From Pontederia crassipes (Eukaryota; Streptophyta; Magnoliopsida; Commelinales; Pontederiaceae), in NCBI GenBank assembly GCA_030549335.1, contig CM060197.1, positions 49,007,654-49,071,653 of the forward strand: a stretch of 64,000 nt of DNA, written 5' to 3'. The position numbers were made by a program, and so were the translations under genes. Positions 49,455 to 60,746 of this stretch are shown here, in pieces; position 1 is the stretch's first letter; every line of letters begins with the position of its first letter. Below the pieces are notes generated by a model. The model did no database searches. It was given only the letters and a program-made list of their open reading frames with translations, and was not told the origin of the DNA.

Positions 49455-49800
49455 TCATTTTGTTCGCCCGTTTAAAAAATGTCCGAGCTCTCTGTAACTA
49501 GCAGTTGCAATTACTTTGGTCATCCGTTTTGTTCATGTTGTTTCATTTGCTGCAGAGAACGGTCGTCCAAAACTGATTCGGTCGTCCATTTTGAAAATGT
49601 TTGTGCTCTCTATAATTAGCGTCATTCTGGTAGCTACTTTGGTCATTCATTTTGTACATGTTCTTTTATTTGCTGTCCAGAACGGTCGTTCAAAATAGAT
49701 TCGGTTGTTCAATTTAAAAATGTCTGTGCTCTCTCTAATTAGCGGTCGTTCTAACATTTGTTTCGATCCTCCATTGTATGTCATAGCGGACACATGATAA
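49455..49800 (+). repeat. degenerate 123-bp tandem repeat with CGGTCGTCC words
   Basis: tcggtcgtccattttgaaaa at 49578 recurs as tcggttgttcaatttaaaaa at 49701 (123 bp). A more diverged unit begins near 49455 (cgcccgtttaaaaaatgtcc). Each unit contains gtgctctct-aattagc and tttggtcat-cattttg-style blocks. In reverse complement the words resemble the repeats at 13300-13690 in the probable solo LTR, so this is likely a remnant of that LTR family. Confidence 0.6.
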
Positions 49801-51361
49801 TATGTCGGTCGTTCGTTTTAGCTACAAAAATCTTATTGCTATATTTTTTTTGAAAAATATTTAACCTGTTCAAACTAACACTTCGAACAACATTAGTGCA
49901 TCATCTTTCTTGTTTGTTATCATCAAAATATTTAAAATATGATTTTTGGACTAACACCCATGTGATCACTGACTTGCTTTTTTCAAGTACAGAAGCTCCA
50001 AAAGTTCCAAAACTTGTTAGTTTGTAAATTTTATTACTTATAATAATAAATTATAAAAATGGGTCGACTCGAGTATCTGATCCAAATTGATCCGACCCGA
50101 AAAGGTTCGAGTCAGTTCGAATTTAATGATTCGAAAGGGGGTTGCCCGACCTAACTCGACCCGATACAAATCGGCTGGGTTGTGGCACGGGTCGGGTCAA
50201 ACCCTACCCGAATGGATGTGGACCGATCATGGTCATTCCTACACTAGTCGAACTCAAAATTTAGGACAATTTCAAAATGTGACGACTTACAAATATTATT
50301 TTCAAAACTCAAAATTTACAAATATTGTTACAAAGTTCGGTCGATGCCTTATAAATATTGTTTGAAGATGTTTGAATAGGACTTGAAGATGTTGTTATTT
50401 GGCATATGGGTATTTAGAACCTTATAAATACCCTCTATTGATTGTATTGGAAAAGAGACTTGATTAATGGATATTTGCTATTAATAGATTCAGTCTATAT
50501 CATCATAGCATATATCATGACTCATTTGTTTGTAAATGTTTTCTTATTTACAACACATTAAAATTATTTTATTGTGTCAATCCTTCTTTTTTGTCTTTAC
50601 TTCACTGTTTTTGTTTGTTGAGTCTTCATTGTTCTCCCAACATATATAACTTTTTTTTTCATGTTCATGCAAAGACAACATTTTTCCTTGAATTTATATT
50701 TTTTTTGCCATTTTCTCTCACACTATTGATTTTTTTAGAGGAATATATAAATTTGATATTTCCACTCTCTATGAAAATTCAAATAATAATTGATAAAAAA
50801 AAGTTAGACCAGCATAGACTTTCTTGTTACAACATGGTTAACTGAAATAAAGGCGCTTTGACACTCTTTTTGCGTAACACAAAAGCTATGAATTTTTTTT
50901 CTTTAACAAGAGGGCAATAACATAAATATGTTACTTACATAATCACAACAAATAATTTAATAAGAAAAGAAAAAGATGCAAAAAAAAAAATTCTAAGATC
51001 TTTACATACCTTGCTTTCCAAAGCTCTCCAAGATTGAAAACCTATCCAAGCATTCTTGTGCACACGATCAGTCCGGTTGGCCAAAGCAAAGAAGGCACTA
51101 TATTCACCAAGTAAATCTCGGTAATATTAATTGTATGCATTTACTCTTAACTTTGTCCAATACAAATAAACATGATCCTCTAGCTTTATCAAATTACTTG
51201 GCAATGCATCTTTTTCATATGACGTTAATAAGTCTTTTAGACATCACAACATGATAGTAATATATTATACAAACTTCAATTGGTTACAAGTATTATCATT
51301 TCGTCTCTAACTTTTTCACGATAGAAATTGAGATGCCACATCATATTTTAATTTATTCTAA
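49801..51361. other. intergenic AT-rich DNA
   Basis: Contains the GGGTCGGG-like tract at 50060-50220 (gggtcgactcgag, gatccgacccg, cgggtcgggtcaaaccc) and otherwise AT-rich sequence with long T runs. No gene or element termini recognised. Confidence 0.45.
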
Positions 51362-51450
51362 TACAACAACAACAACAAAGTCTTATCCCACTAGGTGGGG
51401 TCGGCTACATGGATCATACGACGCCATTCCGCTCTATTAGTAACCAATTT
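51362..51450 (-). mobile_element. Au-type SINE, truncated 3' portion
   Basis: The stretch acaacaacaacaacaaag, then cttatcccactaggtggggt, then cggctacatggatcat and acgccattccgctctatta matches my recollection of the 3' body and TTGTTGTTG tail of the widespread plant Au SINE, here in reverse orientation. Only about 90 bp are left; the tRNA-derived promoter half is absent. As a SINE it depended on a partner LINE and encodes nothing. Confidence 0.8.
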
Positions 51451-51509
51451 AATTTATTCTGATATTGTGACAAAAATTTGACATCATATCAACTTTTTGA
51501 GATTGACTT

Positions 51510-52903
51510 CATAGCAATTTACCAAGCCAATTCCACGATAAAGTGGAGGTTTGGTGCAGAAAAAGGCCAAGTTCCTTCACCAAAAAAATAAGGTTCATAT
51601 ATACACAATGGTTTGACCTGTCCGCTCAAGCTCCCTATCATCTCTTTCATGCAATTCATTTTTTTCTTTGCTCTGTCAGCCTTTTTAACATTACGATAAA
51701 ACTTCCTCCTATGTTCCATGAGGCTGATCAGTTCTGTCCTTCAACTGCATCAAAATTCATCATTCTTTGAGTAATTAAAAGTAATGTTCATCTGACTATG
51801 ATTCCACTGCTCCTTCAGTCTATCTAAAATGTTATCACTTTCGTTTCGTTGCTCTATATAACTTGATCTTGATATGTCCGCAAAAAGATGCCATTGCCAT
51901 TGCTCCTTTAATTTTTGTGGAATCTCTCCAGTAGATTTAGGAGACGAGATTTCTCAAGGCAACTTGAGTACTTTTTTCCAGCAACAATGTGTAGCCTTGC
52001 AATGCTTCAGATGCCAATAAATTTCTTGCTTGTTCTTTTTCTTTAAGTGCAATTTGCTGAGCAAATGGAGATAATTTTCCATTGGAGACTGCTTCAAGTA
52101 CAATCTGAGACAGAACAGCAACTTTCTCCTTTGGAAAAATATACCCATTTATCCTATCATCAACCTAAGCCATAAGATAGCAAATCTTAGTAGTAAGAAA
52201 TGTTAAATACAAAGACAGAAATGACCGTATCATTAGAAGTACTCACAAACATACATATTTTGTAATCATGCTTGAGTCTGGAGCAACACCCAGTTTTCCA
52301 AGACTCATGGCCTGAATTAGGACATTGGGAAAGGCTTGCTCCTCAAGAAACGAACCATAAACTACAAGATCAGTTAAAATAAGGAATCTATTCATGTCTT
52401 CATCACAAAACATATGTTCCACAATGCTGTTTGGGTATCCAGCATTTCGAGAAACAGCCTGCAAGAGATGGACATGGCCGGATAAGTAGAACTGTAAACT
52501 GAAAAGAGTAAAGTGGACTCAATCAATCATAAAACAAAAAGCATTGTCTAGTCATCCTTTTTTTCCTCAAAAAAAAAAAGGCATTGTCTAAAGATAAAAA
52601 AACAGTTCAATGTGTTACCTGCTTATATCCAGTAGTAAAATTTCCATTCGCAACCACAATTTTGAGTGGGGAATATGAAGCATTCACTGATGGAATCTGT
52701 TTGAGCAATGGTACCAATGCTTCCAAGATGAGTGCTTGCTCCAGCAACATACAACTGTAGGAAAATTGACTGCTGACAATGGCAACAATGGAGTCATCTG
52801 ATTCATGACTCGCAGTTGAGCTATCTTCTTTTTTCATAGCAGAAATGTTAAAAAAATCCTTGCTTGTGTGAGAAATGCCTGCCGAAGAGGCAGGGAAGCC
52901 TAC
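51510..52903 (-). pseudogene. GT4-type glycosyltransferase (At4g01210/At5g04480-like), C-terminal part, broken
   Basis: Minus strand. Exon 52903-52619 (DDSIVAIVSSQFSY, LILEALVPLLKQIP, PLKIVVANGNFTTGYKQ) ends at a GT donor. Exon 52458-52255 (AVSRNAGYPNSIVEHMFCDE, LTDLVVYGSFLEEQAFPNVL, GKLGVAPDSSMITKY) is bounded by AG and GT. Exon 52164 onward reads VDDRINGYIFPKEKVAVLSQ and SEALQGYTLLLEK, then the tail to about 51510 (LKEQWQWHLFADIS, CIYEPYF, GEGTWPF). The GSFLEEQ-to-APD stretch is the nucleotide-sugar-binding half of a GT-B fold. An extra A in an A run after LLLEK shifts the frame, and TGA at 51956 replaces the expected Ser codon. The 5' end is cut by a solo LTR at 52904; the N-terminal two thirds is not in the window. 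Confidence 0.88.
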
Positions 52904-55024
52904 TGATGTATGCATTTCATAACATATAATTAGACTTGCATTTAGATGTATTTTATATAATTTGATCATAGCATGCATCTTTATCTACGTTATTTCCTAT
53001 AAATTCTTTGATGCAACCATCACATTTAGTTGGCTGATTTTTGCAGGAATTATGGATAACAAGGTAGAGAATCAAAAGAAAAGAAGAAAAACGCAAAACG
53101 GAGTCCAAACAGATTCTTGAAATTCCTTCACGGGACGTGAAGTATTCATAACGGCCACGCTCACGCCCAGGAATCACGCGCTCACGGCACTCACAGAAGA
53201 GGCAGTAAAGAAGAAATGACTTTAACGGGCCGTGAATCTTATATCACGAACCCGTGAAGTACAAACTCACGCCTCAAAACACCCGATCTCACGACCCTGG
53301 TAGAAGCGAAATAAAGATTTAATGGGTTGTGAAACTGCATTCACGGTCATGAAGACCGGAAACTCACGAATCATGCAGGACTCATGGCTCCTATAGCAAC
53401 CAGATCTTCGACAACTTAACGGGCCGTGAGAGAATCCTCACGGGCCGTCACCCATTTCAGGCATTTATATCACCAGTCGTTATATTTATTTCACGAACAT
53501 CACAGAAACTTTGGAATCCATATATCACTAACTAACGGATCGTGAGAGATATTTAACGGGCCGTTATTGCGTCAAAAGGACAACGAGGCAAATATCTAAC
53601 GGGACGTTATAGCCTCTTCACGGATATCACAGAATGATTGAAGATTCGGGATCACGGTTAACGGGCCGTTATCATTTTGTAACGGGCCGTGAGGTTGTAT
53701 AAGTCGCATAGCAAAGGGGACAAATTGCCCGATTTACGGCCATGAAGCCTTGTTAACACCCCGTGAAGGATGAAAAAAATCTCTAATCCGACTCAAATTT
53801 GGTCGTTAAAATTATTGCAAGGGGCGTGACAGATACCTAACTCAACACAAAGATGTATTTTCAGAAGAATTATCAATACACATGGACTCAAACTCCTATC
53901 AGATGTCATAAGGATCAATTGGAAACTAATTAAACTAGAAATCTCATAATTTTTCAAGGTAGAATTTTCTAAGCCAATAGGACTCCGAGTTTACCTTATT
54001 TCATATGGAAAATATTTTTGTTTCTTCCTAGACCACTTGGAAATCGGAAACCCTATAAAAGGAGACATCTGGCAGCCATAATTGAACATGCTAAGACCTG
54101 CAACCTATTCTTCAACGCCAAGAACGTGAGAAGACTCTGAAGACTTGCTGAAGACCTTGGTTGGATCGACTCTAGATGAGAGTTCAGCCATAGTTCATCA
54201 GTGATTCCAAACGAGCATTATCTGTTCTAAATTATGTTGGGATGATAGTAATTGATTGTAGTTCTTTTGCAGTTTTCTTTTAGTTTACAATTATTTCAAT
54301 TTTTTTTAGATTTTACTTTCGATGTCTAGGTTTGTAATGGTTCTATCGTCAAACTGGCAGACTCATAGACCTCTGTTTTAATTGTATGAAGTTAGTTTCC
54401 TTTGATTATATATGTTATTTTTAATGCTTTCCAGAGGTTGATTGCTGTCCTTAATTAATTGTTACCTTTGTGTGAATTGTTATTTTGAGTTTTCATGATA
54501 ACTCTGGAATTTATTTAAGCATTATATAACATGATCGTATGATCCTCGCTGGAAGTGTGTATTGTGTGGTCTATTGAATACTACCATTGTATGGGTATCA
54601 ATAGTTTAGGATCTACAGTTTTAAGCATCTTGATGTCTGTTTGATTTAATTATTATCATGGATGGAGTAATTATATTAAACCATAAATTGAGATAGTTTA
54701 ATTTGTTCTGGGAGAAAATCGATACATGGCGTAGACCTTAATCCGTCAATCAAAACAACTTACTGTTATTAGTCCGTCTGTCTTAAGATATATCATCCTA
54801 AGGACCAATGCATCAGTATTTCATTTTCTTTATTTTATACTTCTGTAATTTATTTACTTTTATGCAACTTTTATCCCAAAAATTTATGACGTCTCCTATT
54901 AGCCTCTGAGATTTGATAGAGAAGTAGATTAATTCCTCGTGGGATCGACAACCTATACTTTCACTTTATTACTTGAGCGATTAGTGCACTTGCTAGCATT
55001 TAATTGTTATCAATTTTTGCATCA
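52904..55024. mobile_element. solo LTR, Tat/Athila-related, perfect target duplication
   Basis: 2,121 bp from TGATGT (52904) to GCATCA (55024), flanked by identical 5-bp duplications cctac (52899-52903, 55025-55029). No internal region is present, so this is what remains after recombination between the two LTRs of a full element. The 5' portion is packed with aacgggccgtga/tcacggccc words (53130-53760). The end cgattagtgcacttgctagc is shared with the LTRs at 28993 and 57866. It sits in the glycosyltransferase pseudogene. Confidence 0.93.
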
Positions 55025-55179
55025 CCTACCAACGACTTTGGGGCAGGGGCTGCCACTTAAACACTTTTCCTTTTGGGGTACACCTCTTACTTTGTCTTGT
55101 CCACGGTGTACTTTTAGTCCCCGTGCCCTTTGGGTTTAGGCCACAAATTTTGTTGCAGTAAACGTTTGGGATATTTTCA

Positions 55180-56299
55180 TAAATTACAACAAATGTCCTC
55201 TGACTTTAAGATTTGCTCAGCGATACTTTCCAACTTCACTTTGTAATACAAATGCCCTTCATCTTTTAACGCGTTTCACTCGATGCCCTCTTTATCTGAG
55301 ATAGCCAGTTTTTCGTCGACGTGGCATTCACGTGGCCATCTCTCTCTCCTTCATGCAAATAGTCATCCGACGTGGCATGATTCTATTGGCACATAAAATT
55401 ACACCGATGCCCTACAACTTTAAGATTTTCTCAGCAATACCCTCCAACTTCACTTTGTAACACAAATGCCCTTCATCTTTTAATACATTTCATCCGATGC
55501 CCTCTTTACCTGGGACATTTGATTTTCTGATTTTTTATCGATATGGCGTCCACGTGGCTATCTTCTCTCTCCTCCATGCAAATAGTCATCCAACGTGATA
55601 TGCTCAGACGTGGCACCACATATTAAACCATCTTACTTATCGTAAGTTGATTCACTCACTGTTAAATTATTTCCTTATTTTTCTCTTTGTCATCGTTCGT
55701 GTGAAAACACCTTCGCCGTTCGCACTCCTTCGTCGTTCGCCTCCTTCATCGTTCACCTTTCGTGTTTGTCGGCCGTCATCTTTGCTCAAATTGGTGTAAT
55801 TTTATATGCATTTGGTGAGCAAACTTTAAAGTTGGAGGACATTTGACGTAATTTTATGTGCCACGTAGGAGCATGCCACGTTGGATGACTATTTGCATAG
55901 AGGAAAGATGAGATGGCCACGTGGACGTCACGTCAACGAAAAATCGAGAAATCCTTTATCCCAGGTAAAGAGAGCATCGGGTGAATCTGTTAAAAGATGA
56001 AGGCATTTGTGTTACAAAGTAAAGTTGGAGGATATCGCTGAGCCCACCTTAAAGTTGGAGAACATTAGTGTAATTTTATGTGCCACGTCGGAGTATACCA
56101 CGTCGGACGACTATTTGCGTGGAGGAGAAAGGAGATGGCCACGTGGATGTCACATCGATGAAAAATAAAAAACTGGCAATCCAAGGTAAAGAGGGCATCA
56201 GATGAAACACGTTAAAAGATGAAGGACATTTATATTAAGTGAAGTTGTAGGATATCGCTGAGTAAACCTTAAAGTTGGAGGGCATTTGGTATAATTTAC
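55180..56299. mobile_element. foldback-type element with long, internally repeated inverted arms
   Basis: The left arm (55180-55615) holds two tandem units of about 220 bp. Each has the order ccctccaactttaag-like, ctcagcaatac-like, cttcactttgtaa, cccttcatcttttaa, gatgccctcttta, acgtggcatc-like. The right arm (55785-56299) holds two units in reverse complement. The arms enclose about 170 bp (55620-55790) with ttcgtcgttcgcc-like words. Outer ends are aaattacaacaaatgtcctc and its inverse (ggcatttggtataattta). No coding capacity and no clear target duplication. It is probably a non-autonomous DNA transposon of foldback or long-TIR Mutator type. A half copy is at 21245-21480. Confidence 0.7.
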
Positions 56300-57583
56300 C
56301 CCTTGAACTATATATAGAAATTGGGTTCAAGCTTTTCTAGCCCCTTTTCAACTATCAAAGTCGAATCACGAATTTATTAATAAAGCAAATTCAATGAAAC
56401 AAGTACTAATGAAATTTTTTCGCATCTATTAGCTATTTTCAAATTTTCTGCTGATTCTCTTCAACTAAGTCAACCTTTTTTAAGTTTTCCAATATAAAAA
56501 GTATAAAATGGTAATGTAGTGTACACATTAACGTTTTCTCTCATCCATAAAATAATAATAAAATAACTTCCAATTATACCAACTTGCTCAACTTGGTCAT
56601 TCAAATTTTACTTTGTAACGAGGCAATCCTTCCATCTTCTATTTCTTGTTAGGTGATGAACCTCTTTATCGTGAATATTGACGTGGTTATGCATCAATAT
56701 TTTTTTGTCTCCTGTGCATTATCATATAAATAACTTTAATATGATAAAATTATAAAACAAAATTGAAATGACTTTCAAACCAAAATAGAATCATGAGTCG
56801 AGTTGGGCTCGGATGATTGGGTCGAGTCAGACATGGTTCCCCTTGATTCTATAATGGATGTGTGATCATAGATATAGGTGAGCAAAGGCCGTAAAAATCC
56901 AATTAGCACAACCTGACTCGATTATTTAGAAATATTCCCGACACGAGATATATTCGGTGAAATCATGTCTGATCGTAAAAAACCTGACCTATTTTGAGTC
57001 GAGACTAGGTCTGATACCAGAAACCCATAGTTATCTAATATATAACTTTTATCTTTAATTGTATCATGTATAAAATGTATTTATTGATATTAAATAATAA
57101 AATGAGGACTTTAAAATAATTATATTTTTTTATAATAGTCTAAGAGCAAAATAATAATAAAGCTTTTAATAGTCTCAGAAAAACCATTGCCATAATAATT
57201 GTCAAAAACTAACAAAAAAATAAGAAAAAGGAAAAAAATAGTATCACCTAAGAAAATATCATCTGGACAAGTTGCATTTTTTTACAAGTATTATATTATA
57301 ATTATTGGAAGCATGAAACATGGTTAAAAAAACACTAAAATCCATTATTGCTCGAGAGTGGGTGGCATGCACAATAAATTCTTAATTCTATACACATTAC
57401 ATATAGACTTATAGTTTTGTATACACATACATGAGTAAATTATATATGCATTTCTTAATTTGTATGGGAGGGAAGGGAATAAAACGATTGGAATGGGGCA
57501 TGGGTATTTGGCCTCGCCTTAGCGTCACAATAGCGACACAATATGATCAACGCTATATTAATATCGTAGGTAGCGTCAATGTT

Positions 57584-57618
<35 letters not shown>

Positions 57619-57711
57619 TGTATATATAACTACATATGAATATACACTTATAGTTTATATATATAGACCTAACATACACACATACATAGATATGTACATT
57701 ATATATGAGTA
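56300..57711. other. intergenic DNA with a TA/TG microsatellite
   Basis: No gene. Contains a tcgagttgggctcgg-type tract (56800-57010) and AT-rich filler. A (TA)9(GT)9 microsatellite lies at 57583-57618. Apparent reading frames across the microsatellite are low-complexity artefacts. Confidence 0.5.
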
Positions 57712-57865
57712 AAATGTACATGTTGAGCATCCTTTGCTTCACACCATGCGAAGCATGATCTAAGTCATCCAAACTAGATCGAATGGCTCAGATCTGAACT
57801 CACGAGATTTTAATATCATATCGCAAAAATATCACGAGATATTGACATAGCCGATTCTCTCTCTC
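57712..57865 (+). mobile_element. MULE terminal fragment, cut by an LTR element
   Basis: gagtaaaatgtacatgttga, then tttgcttcacaccatgcgaa and gcatgatct correspond base for base, with scattered changes, to the terminus of the MULE at 43238. Similarity continues through aactagatcgaatgg and cacgagat, then a CT-rich start like that inside the MULE. The fragment stops where the LTR begins (about 57866). No matching right end lies beyond the LTR elements. Confidence 0.7.
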
Positions 57866-59569
57866 CGATGCATGCAAAATATAATATATAATTAGCCATG
57901 CATTTAATCACATTTCGATTCCTTTCTACATAGCATGCATCAATTTATGGACTTATTTTATTTAATTTTATAAAAATGGAAATATACCCAAATCCTATAT
58001 TTTATTGCAGAAAATGGAAGAGAATTGAGTCAGGAAGCCATAGAAACAAACCGCGCTCAAATTGAAGTTCAAACGGAGCTAGAAAGTAAAAATTGGTGGA
58101 GACTGCTAGCACTGAGTTGAATATAACGGGTCGTGAGAGTTATGTAACGACCGTTAAATATGCAATTTAGTCCAAAAGTCTAAAAGTTGAATATAACGGG
58201 CCTTGAGAGGTCAGTAACAGCCCGTTAAATACTCAATTTCGTTCAAACAGTTTGCCCGCCGTGAAAATCACACTTCTACTCCTATTTGGACACTGTGAGG
58301 GCCGTGAAATCAGTGTTACGAGTCGTTAAATTCATATTGCAGGCCGTTACGAAGGCTCTTTTTGAGATTTCTTTGACTTTTCTTGAGAATTTCAAGTCCA
58401 GATCGAACCTCAACTTTATCCTAAGCCTCAGGATGATTAGGAAACATATTTACTCAGATTTAAAGGAGTTTTGGATGGTTTTAAAGACCTATCAACGTCT
58501 ATTCCGAATTTACTTATTTTAATATGAAAAGACTTCGAATCAAATCGAAACTCTACCAGAACTCTTTGGACCCTGAAAGTTATAAATAGAGGCCCTAGAA
58601 GACAGAAACACATGTGCTTGAGACTTGGGAGCCGTGCCTTATTGCAAAGAAGAAGACTTGAAGCTATCGTCAAAGGAGAAGGATTGCACACCAACTTGTC
58701 GGTTAGTGTTGCGTGATGGTCGAGAGGTTCTAAAGGCTACAAATATTTATTTCTTCATATGCTTGGATGCTCTTTACTTTATTTCTCATAATTCATTAGT
58801 TCTGTAATAGAGATTTCATAGATGTTTCAGAAAGATAGATTGTTTGAACTTCGTTATTCTTCAAGTTAATTAAATCATTCGATTTCTTTTGATTATATAT
58901 GCTGAGTTTAATGTTTTTTTATGAGTGATATGAATTCTAAAATTAGATCACAAACCTTTATAAGGAGTGATTAATTCCAGAGGTCATTGTTCTTCTGATA
59001 ATTGATCTTTTAATTTTAAGTTAAAGCATATATAACACATATTCAGTAATTCATCGTGTATGTTGATTATTGTGCGATTTATTATTCTGTCCAAGAGTAT
59101 GGGTGAATAATAATTTAAGCGTTACATTTTCCTGCATCATGATTCTTTGTAAAATCAGTAATCAACTTGTTGTACGTGATTATTGATCTTATTTGGAATT
59201 AGGATAGTCTGATTTCCTCATCTAGAGAAGTCAGTATTTTAGGTGCCCTTAATTCGTCTCAAGAATCGACTTGAGTGTTTCTGTCATAATTTGATTAATT
59301 CAGAAGTTCATACAAGTCTAACTTTACATTAATCATCCATAATTTCCAAGGATCATCACCACTTTATCTTTATGCATCAATTATCTATTTTCTACACCTT
59401 TAATTTTCTATTTTCACCACAAAACTATTTTCTTCGCTTAGTAGATTATTGAGATAGATTAGATTTAACTAGTTTCTCGTGGGATCGATAACTCAACTAT
59501 TCACTTTATTACTTGATACGACTAGTGCACTTGCTAGTAAATTTATTTGTTACATATTTACCGCATCAA
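57866..59569 (+). repeat. 5' LTR of the Tat-like element
   Basis: Begins (c)gatgcatgcaaaatataat near 57866 and ends acttgctagtaaatttattt...gcatca at 59569, immediately before the primer site. It shares family features (start word, gggccgtgag motifs, end block) with the solo LTR at 52904-55024, but is clearly diverged from it. Confidence 0.8.
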
Positions 59570-60746
59570 GTTTTTGGCGCCGTTGCTGGAGAACTATATT
59601 CATAATTCTTAGTCTATCTTATATAAACTGCTTTGAGAAATTTTATTTTTCTGTTTTACTTCACTTTTTCTTTTAGTATTGTGTAAGTTTTTCAGGTAAT
59701 ATCTCTTGTACACAATCGGATCATCACGAGCACATCTTGACACCTCAACGACGTTGAATAAAATGACAATAAAACAACAAGTTGAGGGAAATATCCTTGC
59801 TGTCCAGCAAGATGAGATTCAATTTGAGGCATCATCGTCAAGACAAAATACTACAGGGAAGCCTCAACAAGTTCAAAATAAAGATTCATCACAAGATCTA
59901 TCTACCATACTCAAACAATTGTTAGGTCCTCTGCTGAAGAAACTCTCCACTCAACATTATCAAATTGAAAATATTGAGAAGCAAATTGACAATATCTGGC
60001 TACAAAGCAAAAGGATAGACGGTTCAGAAGTTCATACAAGTCTAACTTTACATTAATCATCCATAATTTCCAAGGATCATCACCACTTTATCTTTACGCA
60101 TCAATTATCTATTTTCTACACCTTTAATTTTCTGTTTTCACCATAAAACTGTTTTCTTCTCTTAGTAGATTATTGAGATAGATTAGATTTAACTAGTTCC
60201 GTGTGGGATCGACAACTCTACTCTTCACTTTATTACTTGATACGACTAGTGCACTTGCTAGCAAATTTATTTGTTACATATTTACCGCATCAAGTTTTTG
60301 GCGCCATTGTCGGAGAACTATATTCATAATTCTTAGTCTATCTTATATAAACTACTTTGAGAAATTTTATTTTTCTATTTTACTTCACTTTTTCTTTTAG
60401 TATTGTGTAAGTTTTTCAGGTAATATCTCTTGTACACAATCGGATCATCACGAGCACATCTTGGCACCTCAACGACGTCGAATAAAATGACAATAAAACA
60501 ACAAGTTGAGGGAAATATCCTTGCTGTCCAGCAAGATGAGATTCAATTTGAGGCATCATCGTCAAGACAAAATACTATAGGGAAGCCTCAACAAGTTCAA
60601 AATAAAGATTCATCACAAGATCTATCTATTATACTCAAACAATTGTTAGGTCCTTTGCTGAAGAAACTCTCCATTCAACATTATCCAATTGAAAATATTG
60701 AGAAGCAAATTGACAATATCTGGCTACAAAGCAAAAGGATAGACGG
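59299..60746 (+). repeat. 724-bp tandem duplication across LTR end, primer site and leader
   Basis: 59299-60022 is repeated at 60023-60746, head to tail. Both units start ttcagaagttcatacaagtc and end aaaggatagacgg. They differ at only about 20-25 positions by eye. Each unit contains the last roughly 270 bp of the LTR, the primer site TGGCGCC..., and the first stretch of internal sequence with a short frame beginning MYTIGSSRAHL. Confidence 0.92.

Noticed and set aside
49455-49800. CRISPR-like spaced repeats (also considered at 28600-28802 and 38080-39060)
   Set aside because: Units are degenerate, tandem or irregularly spaced, with no constant repeat/unique spacer pattern, and the context is a plant nuclear genome.
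57431-57772. Open frames of about 100 codons on both strands
   Set aside because: Tyr/Ile/Thr-rich translations of the TA/TG microsatellite and its flanks.
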